From: Acetobacteraceae bacterium
GTDB lineage: Bacteria > Pseudomonadota > Alphaproteobacteria > Acetobacterales > Acetobacteraceae
Direction: 5' to 3'
DNA: 13,197 nt
Assembly: GCA_003133265.1 (NCBI GenBank)
Contig: PKWQ01000188.1
Coordinates: 1,684 to 14,880, forward strand
Under the pieces are notes generated by a model. It saw only the letters and a list, made by a program, of their open reading frames with translations. It was not told the origin of the DNA and made no database searches. This document shows, piece by piece, positions 6,998-13,197 of the stretch. The stretch's first letter is position 1, and every line of letters starts with the position of its first letter. The position numbers and the translations under genes are program-made.

Positions 6998-8161
6998 ATG
7001 CTGCCATCACCCAAAATGCTGCCGTCACAACGTGCGCTGTTCGATATCCCGCGCGATGTCTGCTACCTGAATGCCGCCGCGTGGAGCCCGCTGCCGCTGG
7101 CGAGCCAGGAGGCCGGGCGCATCGGCGTCGGGCGCAAGGGCCAGCCCTGGATGCTCGATCCCGCCTTCGCCGGCGAGCAGCATGAGCGCGCCCGCCGTGC
7201 CGCCGCCGCGCTGCTCAATGCCGAGCCGGAGGATATCGCGCTGATCTCCTCGGTCAGCTACGGCGTGGCCACGGCGGGAAAGCTCCTGAACCTGCCCGTC
7301 GGCTCGCGCGTGCTGCTGCTGGCCGACGACCACTCCTCCCCGGTGCTGGAATGGATGACCCGCGCCGCCGCGCAGGGTTTTTCCGTCGAGGTGGTGCAAC
7401 GCCCCGAGAGCGGCGACTGGACCGAGGCGCTGCTGGCGGCGATCGCGCGGCCCGGCGCGGCGCCGGTCGGGCTCGCCTCGATCTCATCGGTGCATTGGTC
7501 GGATGGCGGCCTGATCGGTATCGACCGCATCGCCCCCGCGCTGCGCGCCCAGGGCGCGGCGCTGCTGGTCGACGCGACGCACAGTGCCGGCGTCATCAAG
7601 ACCGACGTCCGCGCGCTCGATCCGGATTTCGTGGTCTTCCCCACCTACAAATGGGTGCTCGGCCCCTATGGCCGCGCCTTTCTCTACATCGCCAAGCGCC
7701 ACCAGAACGGCGTGCCGCTGGAACAGCCCGGCTACAGCCGCCGCGCGATCTCCTCGGAGCGCGAACCCTATCTGGCCGACATCGCCTTCATCCAGGGCGC
7801 GCGGCGCCACGACATGGGCGAGCGGGACCATTTCATCTCATCCGAGATGGCCTCGATTGGCATGGAGATGATGGCCGCCTGGGGGGCGGATGCGATCACG
7901 GCGCGGCTGTCCATGCTGACCGACCGGCTGGCCGCCGGCCTCGCGAACACCGGGGTTGTGCTGATGGAACAGCGCCTGCGCGCGCCGCATGTGCTGAGCG
8001 TGGGGTTCCGCAACGGCGCGCCAGCGGGGATCGTCGACCGTCTGGCGGCCGAGAACGTCTTCGCCGCCTACCGCCTCGGCCGCATCCGCATCAGCCCGCA
8101 CGTCTACAACGACGAGGCGGACGTGGACCGGTTCGTGGCGGTGTTTCGCAGGCTGCTGTGA
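6998..8161 (+). CDS. PLP-dependent aminotransferase class V-fold enzyme
   Basis: A 387-residue fold-type I PLP enzyme of the class V group (cysteine desulfurase, kynureninase, isopenicillin N epimerase-like). The order of motifs is right: CYLNAAAWSPLP at residues 22-33, ALISSVSYGVATAG near 81-94, SISSVHWSDG at 161-170, VDATHSAGV at 191-199 with Asp192 for the PLP ring nitrogen, and FPTYKWVLGPYG at 214-225, where Lys218 should form the Schiff base. The C-terminal YRLGRIRISPHVYNDEADVDRF is the usual small-domain end. An AGGAG ribosome site precedes the ATG at 6998. It lies 66 nt past the acyl-CoA synthetase, likely the same transcript, so it may handle an amino or thio compound in that pathway. 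The reaction (desulfuration, lyase, epimerase or transamination) cannot be fixed from sequence. Confidence 0.9.
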   Translation: MLPSPKMLPSQRALFDIPRDVCYLNAAAWSPLPLASQEAGRIGVGRKGQPWMLDPAFAGEQHERARRAAAALLNAEPEDIALISSVSYGVATAGKLLNLPVGSRVLLLADDHSSPVLEWMTRAAAQGFSVEVVQRPESGDWTEALLAAIARPGAAPVGLASISSVHWSDGGLIGIDRIAPALRAQGAALLVDATHSAGVIKTDVRALDPDFVVFPTYKWVLGPYGRAFLYIAKRHQNGVPLEQPGYSRRAISSEREPYLADIAFIQGARRHDMGERDHFISSEMASIGMEMMAAWGADAITARLSMLTDRLAAGLANTGVVLMEQRLRAPHVLSVGFRNGAPAGIVDRLAAENVFAAYRLGRIRISPHVYNDEADVDRFVAVFRRLL

Positions 8162-8171
8162 CGGCCCGCCG

Positions 8172-8438
8172 TCACATCCCCAGGGCGCGGCGGTAGACGT
8201 CCAGCATCGTCTCCAGTTCCTCGACTTCCGCCGGCTCCTGCTTGCGGATGCGGATCAGCTGGCGCAGCACCTTCACGTCGAAGCCGGCCGACTTCGCCTC
8301 GGAATAGATGTCCTTGATGTCGTTGCCGAGCGCCTTGCGCTCTTCCTCCAACCGCTCGATGCGGTCGACGATGGTGCGCAGCCGGTCGGCGGCGATGCCG
8401 CCAGTCTCGGGTTTCGTCTCGGTCGTGTCCAGAGCCAT
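8172..8438 (-). CDS. gapR: GapR-family (DUF2312) nucleoid-associated protein
   Basis: An 88-residue protein of the alphaproteobacterial GapR family. In Caulobacter, GapR binds overtwisted AT-rich DNA ahead of replication and transcription forks and helps topoisomerases relieve positive supercoils. Here residues 17-50 form a charged helix with coiled-coil heptads (DRLRTIVDRIERLEEERKAL), followed by the family hallmark EAKSAGFDVKVLRQLIRIRK at 47-66, which carries the DNA-contacting basic residues, and a short C-terminal helix. The ATG at 8436-8438 is chosen over a TTG four codons upstream, because a GGAGG site at 8444-8448 stands 5 nt before it. The gene follows the DUF1244 gene by 51 nt on the same strand and converges with the PLP enzyme, only 10 nt from its stop. 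Length matches the family. High certainty on family; function is by similarity to Caulobacter. Confidence 0.95.
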   Translation of the reverse strand: MALDTTETKPETGGIAADRLRTIVDRIERLEEERKALGNDIKDIYSEAKSAGFDVKVLRQLIRIRKQEPAEVEELETMLDVYRRALGM

Positions 8439-8443
8439 CGAAG

Positions 8444-8448
8444 CCTCC
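8444..8448 (-). promoter_or_regulatory. ribosome binding site that sets the gapR start
   Basis: GGAGG on the minus strand lies 5 nt before the ATG at 8438. It overlaps the alternative upstream TTG (8448-8450), so that TTG cannot be the start served by this site. Confidence 0.75.
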
Positions 8449-8489
8449 AAGCGAACGGGCGGGCGAGATAGGCCCCGCCCGCGTCCCGG

Positions 8490-8801
8490 TCAATGGCCGG
8501 GGTGGGACTTGGTGAGAGCGGCCTTCTGCTCGGCCGTGGCCTCGGTCTGGTATTTCGCCTGCCAGTCCTTGTACGGCATGCCGTAGACAATCTCGCGCGC
8601 ATCCGGATCGGCGATCGTCAGCCCCCGCTCGGCGGCGGCCTCGCGGTACCAGCGGCTCATGCAGTTGCGGCAGAAGCCGGCCAGGTTCATCAGGTCGATA
8701 TTCTGCACGTCCGTGCGTTCACGCAGATGCGCCACCAGCCGGCGAAACGCCGCGGCCTCCAGCTCGGTGCGGGTCTTCTCGTCCAAATCGGGCACAGGCA
8801 T
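8490..8801 (-). CDS. DUF1244 family protein with a CxxC motif
   Basis: A 103-residue conserved protein of unknown function. Its core NIDLMNLAGFCRNCMSRWY at residues 34-52 is the DUF1244 signature, with Cys44 and Cys47 forming a CxxC pair that could bind metal or undergo redox change. The YGMPYKDWQAKYQ segment at 73-85 is the second conserved block. No signal peptide or membrane segment, so it should be cytosolic. The start at 8799-8801 is supported by GGAGG at 8808-8812 with 6 nt spacing; an upstream in-frame extension of 21 codons lacks that support. It precedes gapR by 51 nt and is likely cotranscribed. I recall DUF1244 and DUF2312 genes being neighbours in other alphaproteobacteria, often not far from pyruvate kinase, as here; that order was not checked. 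No function can be assigned. Confidence 0.93.
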   Translation of the reverse strand: MPVPDLDEKTRTELEAAAFRRLVAHLRERTDVQNIDLMNLAGFCRNCMSRWYREAAAERGLTIADPDAREIVYGMPYKDWQAKYQTEATAEQKAALTKSHPGH

Positions 8802-8824
8802 CCGGGTCCTCCCTCTGTCATCGT

Positions 8825-8856
8825 GGCGAACATGGCGCCGGCGGCGCGGTTTCGCC
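8825..8856. repeat. nested inverted repeat between DUF1244 and glycerate kinase genes
   Basis: GGCGAA at 8825-8830 pairs with TTCGCC at 8851-8856, and inside it GCGCC at 8835-8839 pairs with GGCGC at 8843-8847 around GGC. The dyad sits in the 92-nt region between two divergent genes, where it could be an operator or overlap both promoters. No convincing promoter boxes were seen nearby, and short GC dyads are common here. Confidence 0.35.
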
Positions 8857-8893
8857 ATACTCATCCCACGCCGGAAGAGAGGAAAGCGTCGGG

Positions 8894-10168
8894 ATGGGCT
8901 GGGACGATGCGCGCGCGCGAGTGGCGCTGAGACAAATCTTCGACGCGGCGGTGGATGCGGCCGATCCGCGCAAGGTGCTGGCGGCGCATCTGCCGGACAA
9001 GCCCACGGGACGCTGCATTGTCATCGGCGCCGGCAAATCCGCCGCGGTGATGGCCGCCGCCCTGGAAACCGCCTGGCCGGACGTGGCCCTGTCTGGCGCC
9101 GTCGTCACCCGCTACGGCCACGCGGTGCCGACACGGCGGATCGAGGTGATCGAGGCCGCCCATCCCGTGCCCGACACCAACAGCGAGCGCGGCGCGCGCC
9201 GGCTGCTGGAACTGGTGCATGGCCTTACGCCCGACGATCTGGTGCTGGCGCTGATCTCCGGCGGCGGCTCGGCGCTGCTGGCGCTGCCCGCACCGGGCCT
9301 GAGCCTCGCCGACAAGCAGGCTGTCAACCGGGCGCTGCTCGCCTCGGGGGCGACGATCACCGAGATGAACACGGTGCGAAAACACCTGTCCGCCATCAAG
9401 GGCGGCCGGCTGGCCGCCGCCGCCGCGCCGGCGCGGGTGGTCACGCTCGCCATCAGCGACGTGCCGGGCGACGATCCCGCCGTGATCGCTTCCGGTCCCA
9501 CGGTGCCCGATCCCACCAGCTTCGCCGACGCACGGGCACTGATCGCGCGCTACAACATCCAGCTTCCCCCGCACGTCGCCGCGCGGCTGGCGCAGGACGC
9601 CGACGAGGCCCCCAAGCCCGGCAGCCTGCCCGCCGCCGATTTCCGCATGATCGCCACCCCCGCCATGGCGCTACGCCGGGCGGGGGAAACCGCCGTTAGC
9701 CTCGGCCTCGCGCCGCTGATCCTGGGCGATGCGCTGGAAGGCGAGTCGCGCGAGATGGGCACGATGATGGCCGGCATCGCCCGCTCGGTCCGCGACCACG
9801 CCTTGCCGCTGCATGCCCCCGCCGTGCTGCTCTCGGGTGGCGAGACCACCGTCAGCATCGGCGCCGGCCCCGCCGGACGCGGCGGGCGCAACACCGAGTT
9901 CCTGCTCGGCCTCGCCATCGCGCTGGCCGGCACGCCTTGCATCTGGGCCGCCGCCGGCGACACCGACGGGATCGATGGCACGGAAGACGCCGCCGGCGCC
10001 ATCATCGCCCCCGACACGCTGGCCCGCGCCGCCGCCGCCGGCCTCGATCCGCGCGCGGTGCTGACGGCGCACGACAGCTACGGCCTGTTCGACGCCATCG
10101 GCGACTTGATCCGAACCGGTCCGACGCTGACCAATGTTAACGATATCCGCGCCGTTCTGATCGCCTGA
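8894..10168 (+). CDS. ttuD: glycerate 2-kinase (DUF4147-MOFRL, TtuD/GckA-like)
   Basis: A 424-residue class II glycerate kinase, which phosphorylates D-glycerate with ATP to 2-phosphoglycerate in the cytosol; older literature on tartrate genes calls TtuD a hydroxypyruvate reductase. The N-terminal DUF4147 domain shows VIGAGKSAA at 43-51, LISGGGSALL at 120-129, VRKHLSAIKGGRLA at 161-174 and SDVPGDDPAVIASGPT at 188-203. The C-terminal MOFRL domain shows LSGGETTVSIG at 313-323, GGRNTEFLLGLA at 330-341, AGDTDGIDGTEDAAGA at 354-369 and the ending GPTLTNVNDIRA. All motifs look intact and length is normal. A GAGAGGAAAG site precedes the ATG. Pyruvate kinase follows after 21 nt, a pairing known as ttuD-ttuE in Agrobacterium tartrate utilisation; a role in glycerate, glyoxylate or tartrate use is therefore likely. 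The symbol rests on family plus this context. Confidence 0.93.
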   Translation: MGWDDARARVALRQIFDAAVDAADPRKVLAAHLPDKPTGRCIVIGAGKSAAVMAAALETAWPDVALSGAVVTRYGHAVPTRRIEVIEAAHPVPDTNSERGARRLLELVHGLTPDDLVLALISGGGSALLALPAPGLSLADKQAVNRALLASGATITEMNTVRKHLSAIKGGRLAAAAAPARVVTLAISDVPGDDPAVIASGPTVPDPTSFADARALIARYNIQLPPHVAARLAQDADEAPKPGSLPAADFRMIATPAMALRRAGETAVSLGLAPLILGDALEGESREMGTMMAGIARSVRDHALPLHAPAVLLSGGETTVSIGAGPAGRGGRNTEFLLGLAIALAGTPCIWAAAGDTDGIDGTEDAAGAIIAPDTLARAAAAGLDPRAVLTAHDSYGLFDAIGDLIRTGPTLTNVNDIRAVLIA

Positions 10169-10189
10169 CCTCCCCACAAAGGACCCACG

Positions 10190-11623
10190 ATGTCCACCCG
10201 CATCAAGCTGCATCGCCGCCGCCGCACCAAGATCATCGCCACCCTCGGGCCGGCCTCCTCCACCATCGAGGTGCTGGCCCGGCTGTTCCAGGGCGGCGCG
10301 GACGTGTTCCGGCTGAATTTCTCCCACGGCACGCATGAGGACCACGCCGCGCGCATCCTGCTGATCCGCGAGCTGGAGGACAGGTTCGAGCGCCCGATCG
10401 GCATCCTGGCCGATGTGCAGGGGCCGAAGCTGCGCGTCGGCGTGTTTTCCGGCGGGCGGGTGCATCTGCGCAACGGGCAGGCTTTCCGGCTGGATTTGAA
10501 CCCGACCCCCGGCAATGCCACCCGCGTCAACCTGCCGCACCCGGAGATCATCGAGGCCGCCTCCATCGGCACCACCCTGCTGCTGGACGACGGCAAGCTG
10601 CGACTGCGCGTCCTGCGCAAGCGCGGCGACGGGTTGGAAACCGAAGTGGTGGTGGGCGGTCCGCTGTCCGACCGCAAGGGCGTCAACGTGCCGGACGTGG
10701 TGCTGCCGATCCCGGCGCTGACCCCCAAGGACCACGCCGATCTGGCCTTCGCGCTGGATCATGGCGTGAATTTTATCGGCCTGTCCTTCGTGCAGCGCCC
10801 CGAGGACGTGGCCGAAGCCAAGGCGATCGTCGCCGGCCGCGCCTGGATCATGACCAAGATGGAAAAGCCGCAGGCGCTGGACAATCTCGACGAGATACTG
10901 CGCCTGTCGGACGCGGTGATGGTCGCGCGCGGCGACCTCGGCGTGGAGCTGCCGCCCGAGGAGGTGCCGCTGGCGCAGAAGCGCATCGTCCGCGCCGCCC
11001 GCGCGCTCGGCAAGCCGGTGGTGGTGGCGACGCAGATGCTGGAAAGCATGATCTCCGCCCCGGCACCGACGCGCGCCGAGGCCTCCGATGTCGCCACCGC
11101 CGTGTTCGACGGGGCGGACGCGGTGATGCTCTCGGCCGAGACCGCCGCCGGGCAATATCCGTACGAGGCGGTGAACATCATGGACCGCATCGTCGCGCGG
11201 GTGGAGCAGGACCCGGGCTGGCGGGCGATGATCGAAGCCAGCCGAGCGGAGCCGGAGCGCGCCACGGCGGACGCCATTGCCGCCGCCGCGCGGCAGGTGT
11301 GCCATACGATCGGCGCCCGGACGATCGTCGCCTTCACCGCCTCGGGCAGCACCGCGTTGCGCGTGGCGCGCGAGCGGCCGGAAGCGCCGGTGATCGGCCT
11401 GACCCCGAGCCTGGATACCGCGCGGCGGCTGGCGGTGGTCTGGGGCGTGCATGCCGTGGTGGCGGCCGAGGCGCATTCGATGAGCGAAGCGGTGGTCAAG
11501 GCCACGCGCGCCGCGCAGACCGAAGGCTTCGCGAGCCAAGGCGACGAGATCGTGGTCGCCGCCGGCGTGCCGTTCGGCCAGTCCGGCTCCACCAACGCGC
11601 TGCGGGTGGCGACGATCAAATAA
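10190..11623 (+). CDS. pyk: pyruvate kinase
   Basis: A 477-residue pyruvate kinase (PEP + ADP to pyruvate + ATP). Motifs run in order: RRTKIIATLGPAS at 11-23, GADVFRLNFSHGTHEDH at 36-52, the B-domain entry DVQGPKLRVG at 75-84, the active-site helix WIMTKMEKPQALDNLDEI at 219-236 with Lys223 and Glu225, MVARGDLGVELP at 244-255, TQMLESM at 281-287 and PTRAEASDVATAVFDGADAV. The C-terminal domain is present and the gene is full length. Lys80 stands where K+-dependent enzymes have Glu (Glu117 in rabbit muscle), and Val76, Gln77 and Val83 match the K+-independent type. The ATG follows AAAGGA at a good distance, 21 nt past the glycerate kinase stop, so the two are an operon. It can drain the 2-phosphoglycerate route with enolase made elsewhere. 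Its stop codon lies in the first copy of a tandem repeat. Confidence 0.97.
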   Translation: MSTRIKLHRRRRTKIIATLGPASSTIEVLARLFQGGADVFRLNFSHGTHEDHAARILLIRELEDRFERPIGILADVQGPKLRVGVFSGGRVHLRNGQAFRLDLNPTPGNATRVNLPHPEIIEAASIGTTLLLDDGKLRLRVLRKRGDGLETEVVVGGPLSDRKGVNVPDVVLPIPALTPKDHADLAFALDHGVNFIGLSFVQRPEDVAEAKAIVAGRAWIMTKMEKPQALDNLDEILRLSDAVMVARGDLGVELPPEEVPLAQKRIVRAARALGKPVVVATQMLESMISAPAPTRAEASDVATAVFDGADAVMLSAETAAGQYPYEAVNIMDRIVARVEQDPGWRAMIEASRAEPERATADAIAAAARQVCHTIGARTIVAFTASGSTALRVARERPEAPVIGLTPSLDTARRLAVVWGVHAVVAAEAHSMSEAVVKATRAAQTEGFASQGDEIVVAAGVPFGQSGSTNALRVATIK

Positions 11624-11691
11624 CGCCCCGGCAAATAACGCCCCGGCAAATAACGCCCCGGCAAATAACGCCCCGGCAAATAACGCCCAGG
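11617..11691 (+). repeat. five tandem copies of a 15-bp repeat at the pyruvate kinase stop
   Basis: The unit CAAATAACGCCCCGG occurs five times head to tail, at 11617, 11632, 11647, 11662 and 11677. The first four are identical and the fifth has one change (CCCAGG for CCCCGG). The first unit includes the last codon and TAA stop of pyruvate kinase, and each further unit repeats that TAA in the same frame. The array fills most of the 89-nt gap before the epimerase gene. Slipped-strand copying of the gene end is the simplest origin. Copy number may vary among strains without altering the kinase protein. Confidence 0.97.
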
Positions 11692-11712
11692 AACAGAAAG
11701 GGAAGAAACAGC

Positions 11713-12651
11713 ATGTCGATCTTCGTCATCGGCGGCACCGGCTTCATCGGCAGCCGTCTGGTCCGCCTCCTCGCGGCGCGCGGGGAATCCGTGACTTGCA
11801 TGGACATCAACACCACGGCCGCCAATTTCGACGATCTCGGCCAGCAGGTCCGCGTGGTGCGCGGCGACGTCACCCAGTTCGACGACGTCATGGCCACCAT
11901 GGCCGCCGCCAAGCCGAAGCGGGTGATCAATCTCTCCTACTTCCTCGGCAGCGAGCATGCGCCGCGCACGGCGATGAAGCTGAACATCCTCGGCATGGAT
12001 AATTGTTTCGAGGCCGCGCGCATCCTGGAGGTGCCACGAATCGTCTATGCCAGTTCCCTGGCCGTCAACGGCATGCAGAAGCACTATGGCGAGCGTGCGG
12101 TGACGGAAGACGATTTCCGCCACGGCACGGTGCAATACGCCATGCACAAGATCTTCAACGAATGGCAGGCGCAGGACTATATCGAGAAATACGGCATGTC
12201 GATCACCGGCGTGCGCCCGGCCAACGTGACCGGGCCGGACAAAGTGCGCGGCTCGGTCGATCACGTGAACTGCATCACCCAGCCGGCGCGCGGCAAGCCG
12301 GTGGCGTTTCCGTTCAAGGACGCGATGCGCCTGCCGATCCATGTCGACGACATCGCGGAAGTGTTTTTACGCGTGCTGATGGCCGATAAGCCGAAATACA
12401 GCATCTACAATTCCGGCGGCGTCACCATCAGCCTGGGCGAATTGGCCGACATGGTCCGCGAGTTCATTCCCGACGCGAAGATAAGCTTCCAGAAAGAGAC
12501 CGGCGGGTGCGAACAGTCGGGGCTGTATCACATGGACAACACAAGGCTGGTGCACGAGTTCGGCGTGCAATACGCGCCGTTCCGCCAGCGCGTGCTGCAA
12601 ATCATCAACGATGTGCGCAAGCAGGAAGGCCTGAAGCCGATTTCGGGCTAG
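11713..12651 (+). CDS. NAD-dependent epimerase/dehydratase (extended SDR)
   Basis: A 312-residue extended short-chain dehydrogenase/reductase of the sugar-nucleotide epimerase/dehydratase type. The nucleotide-binding GGTGFIG is at residues 7-13 and Asp31 at the end of strand two favours NAD over NADP. The catalytic Ser lies in YASSLAVNG at 112-120 and the YxxxK pair is Tyr142/Lys146 in QYAMHKIFNE. The following ITGVRPANVTGPD at 164-176 is the usual substrate-domain entry, and LPIHVDDIAEVFLRVL at 207-222 is the standard late motif. The ATG at 11713 follows an AGAAAGGGAAG purine-rich ribosome site. The frame is open upstream through the tandem repeats but has no better start. It sits 89 nt after pyruvate kinase and 18 nt before the acetyltransferase. 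No sugar-nucleotide genes are nearby, so a small-molecule or carbohydrate-acid substrate is equally possible. Confidence 0.9.
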   Translation: MSIFVIGGTGFIGSRLVRLLAARGESVTCMDINTTAANFDDLGQQVRVVRGDVTQFDDVMATMAAAKPKRVINLSYFLGSEHAPRTAMKLNILGMDNCFEAARILEVPRIVYASSLAVNGMQKHYGERAVTEDDFRHGTVQYAMHKIFNEWQAQDYIEKYGMSITGVRPANVTGPDKVRGSVDHVNCITQPARGKPVAFPFKDAMRLPIHVDDIAEVFLRVLMADKPKYSIYNSGGVTISLGELADMVREFIPDAKISFQKETGGCEQSGLYHMDNTRLVHEFGVQYAPFRQRVLQIINDVRKQEGLKPISG

Positions 12652-12669
12652 AGGCGGCGGGACATCACG

Positions 12670-13152
12670 ATGCAACCCTGGGTCCGCGACGCACGGCCGG
12701 AAGACGCGGCGCGGGTGGTGGCGATGATCCATGCCCTCGGCAAATTCGAGCGCAAACCGCCGAGCGGCGCCACCACCGCGACCTTCCTGCGCGACTATCT
12801 CGGCGCCCGTTCCTGGGTCCGCTGTCTGGTGGCCGGGCTGGAGGCGGTCCCGGTCGGCTTCGCCCTGTATCATCCGGCCTACGATACCAACACGCCCTCG
12901 CACGGGCTGCATCTGCTCGACCTGTTCGTCGAGGCGGAGATGCGCCGTCGCGGCGTGGGCAAGGCGCTGATCGGTGCGCTCGCCCGGCGCTGCGCCGCCG
13001 AGGGCGGCGAGTGGCTGTCCCTGCACACGCGGACGGAGAACGCCAACGCGCGCGCCGTCTATGCGCGGCTGGGCGCGACCGATCTGGGGTTCAGGTTCTT
13101 GTCGTTCGACGACACCGCCTTTGCTGCGCTGGCGGGTAGTGGGTCAGTTTGA
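12670..13152 (+). CDS. GNAT-family N-acetyltransferase
   Basis: A 160-residue single-domain GNAT protein that moves an acetyl group from acetyl-CoA to an amine. The central strand and acetyl-CoA loop are LHLLDLFVEAEMRRRGVGKAL at 80-100 (pyrophosphate-binding Arg/Gly loop at 92-97), and the later NANARAVYARLGA at 124-136 is the usual motif B. The N-terminus VRDARPEDAARVVAMIHALG is typical of the diamine/spermidine-acetyltransferase-like group, as is FALYHPAYDTNTPSHGLHL near 64-82. The ATG follows the epimerase stop by 18 nt with a purine-rich stretch (GGCGGGA), so the two are likely cotranscribed. The acceptor is not known; polyamines or thialysine-like compounds are possible by resemblance. 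The gene ends 45 nt before the window edge, where nothing further can be supported. Confidence 0.9.
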   Translation: MQPWVRDARPEDAARVVAMIHALGKFERKPPSGATTATFLRDYLGARSWVRCLVAGLEAVPVGFALYHPAYDTNTPSHGLHLLDLFVEAEMRRRGVGKALIGALARRCAAEGGEWLSLHTRTENANARAVYARLGATDLGFRFLSFDDTAFAALAGSGSV

Positions 13153-13197
13153 ATGTCGCAAAGGGTGGGGGCGGTCATTTGGGTAGGGCGGATAAGC

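Noticed and set aside
9671..11539. 622-codon open frame on the minus strand
   Set aside because: It lies opposite glycerate kinase and pyruvate kinase, both with full sets of motifs. Its translation is His/Arg/Gly-rich without family motifs, as expected for an antisense shadow in GC-rich DNA.
11617..11691. CRISPR-like array
   Set aside because: Units are 15 bp and directly adjacent with no spacers, so this is a simple tandem repeat.
10759..12342. 527-codon minus-strand frame containing repeated Gly-Val-Ile-Cys-Arg units
   Set aside because: The repeats are just the 15-bp array read backwards, and the frame lies opposite pyruvate kinase and the epimerase.
13153..13197. Possible start of another gene at the ATG right after the acetyltransferase stop
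   Set aside because: Only 15 codons are visible, the ribosome site is poor and no family is recognisable.
1..13197. tRNA, rRNA, transposase, prophage or attachment sites
   Set aside because: None was seen on either strand; short structured RNAs cannot be ruled out by eye.

Overview
This is a gene-dense, strongly GC-rich window from a Gram-negative bacterium. The protein families point to an alphaproteobacterium, perhaps Rhodospirillales/Acetobacteraceae-like. The best clue is the pair of small conserved genes at 8172-8801: a GapR (DUF2312) nucleoid protein and a DUF1244 protein, both typical of that class. Signal-peptide-bearing ABC binding proteins and an LLM flavin enzyme fit a metabolically versatile soil, plant or water organism. 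No tRNA, rRNA, CRISPR array, transposase or phage gene was seen, so the window looks chromosomal.

Region 1 (1-4953, minus strand) is a transport and oxidation block. A NitT/TauT-type ABC importer (ATPase, permease, periplasmic binding protein) is followed by a luciferase-like flavin-dependent oxidoreductase. After a strong 12-bp hairpin comes a LivK-type branched-chain/amide binding protein that runs off the left edge. Region 2 (4954-5291) is a divergent control region holding a promoter-like AT-rich patch, a perfect 19-bp palindrome (likely operator) and a 17-codon leader ORF whose stop overlaps the next GTG start. Region 3 (5292-8161, plus strand) has an AMP-forming acyl-CoA synthetase, broken by a one-base frameshift in a CG run, and a class V aminotransferase-fold PLP enzyme. 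Regions 1 and 3 flank one control region and may form a single uptake-and-catabolism cluster for an unidentified organic acid or sulfur/nitrogen compound; this is inference.

Region 4 (8172-8801, minus strand) is a DUF1244-gapR pair that converges on the PLP enzyme. Region 5 (8894-13152, plus strand) starts with glycerate 2-kinase and pyruvate kinase, which together turn glycerate into pyruvate by way of 2-phosphoglycerate and PEP, with enolase supplied from elsewhere. The same pairing (ttuD-ttuE) is known from tartrate utilisation. Then come a five-copy 15-bp tandem repeat beginning at the pyruvate kinase stop, an NAD-dependent epimerase/dehydratase of the extended SDR type, and a GNAT acetyltransferase.

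The most rewarding points to check are the frameshifted synthetase with its overlapping leader ORF, the 19-bp palindrome, the in-register stop-codon minisatellite, and the residues that predict a K+-independent pyruvate kinase. No wholly new system could be demonstrated from sequence alone; the divergent cluster around the palindrome is the best candidate for an undescribed pathway.
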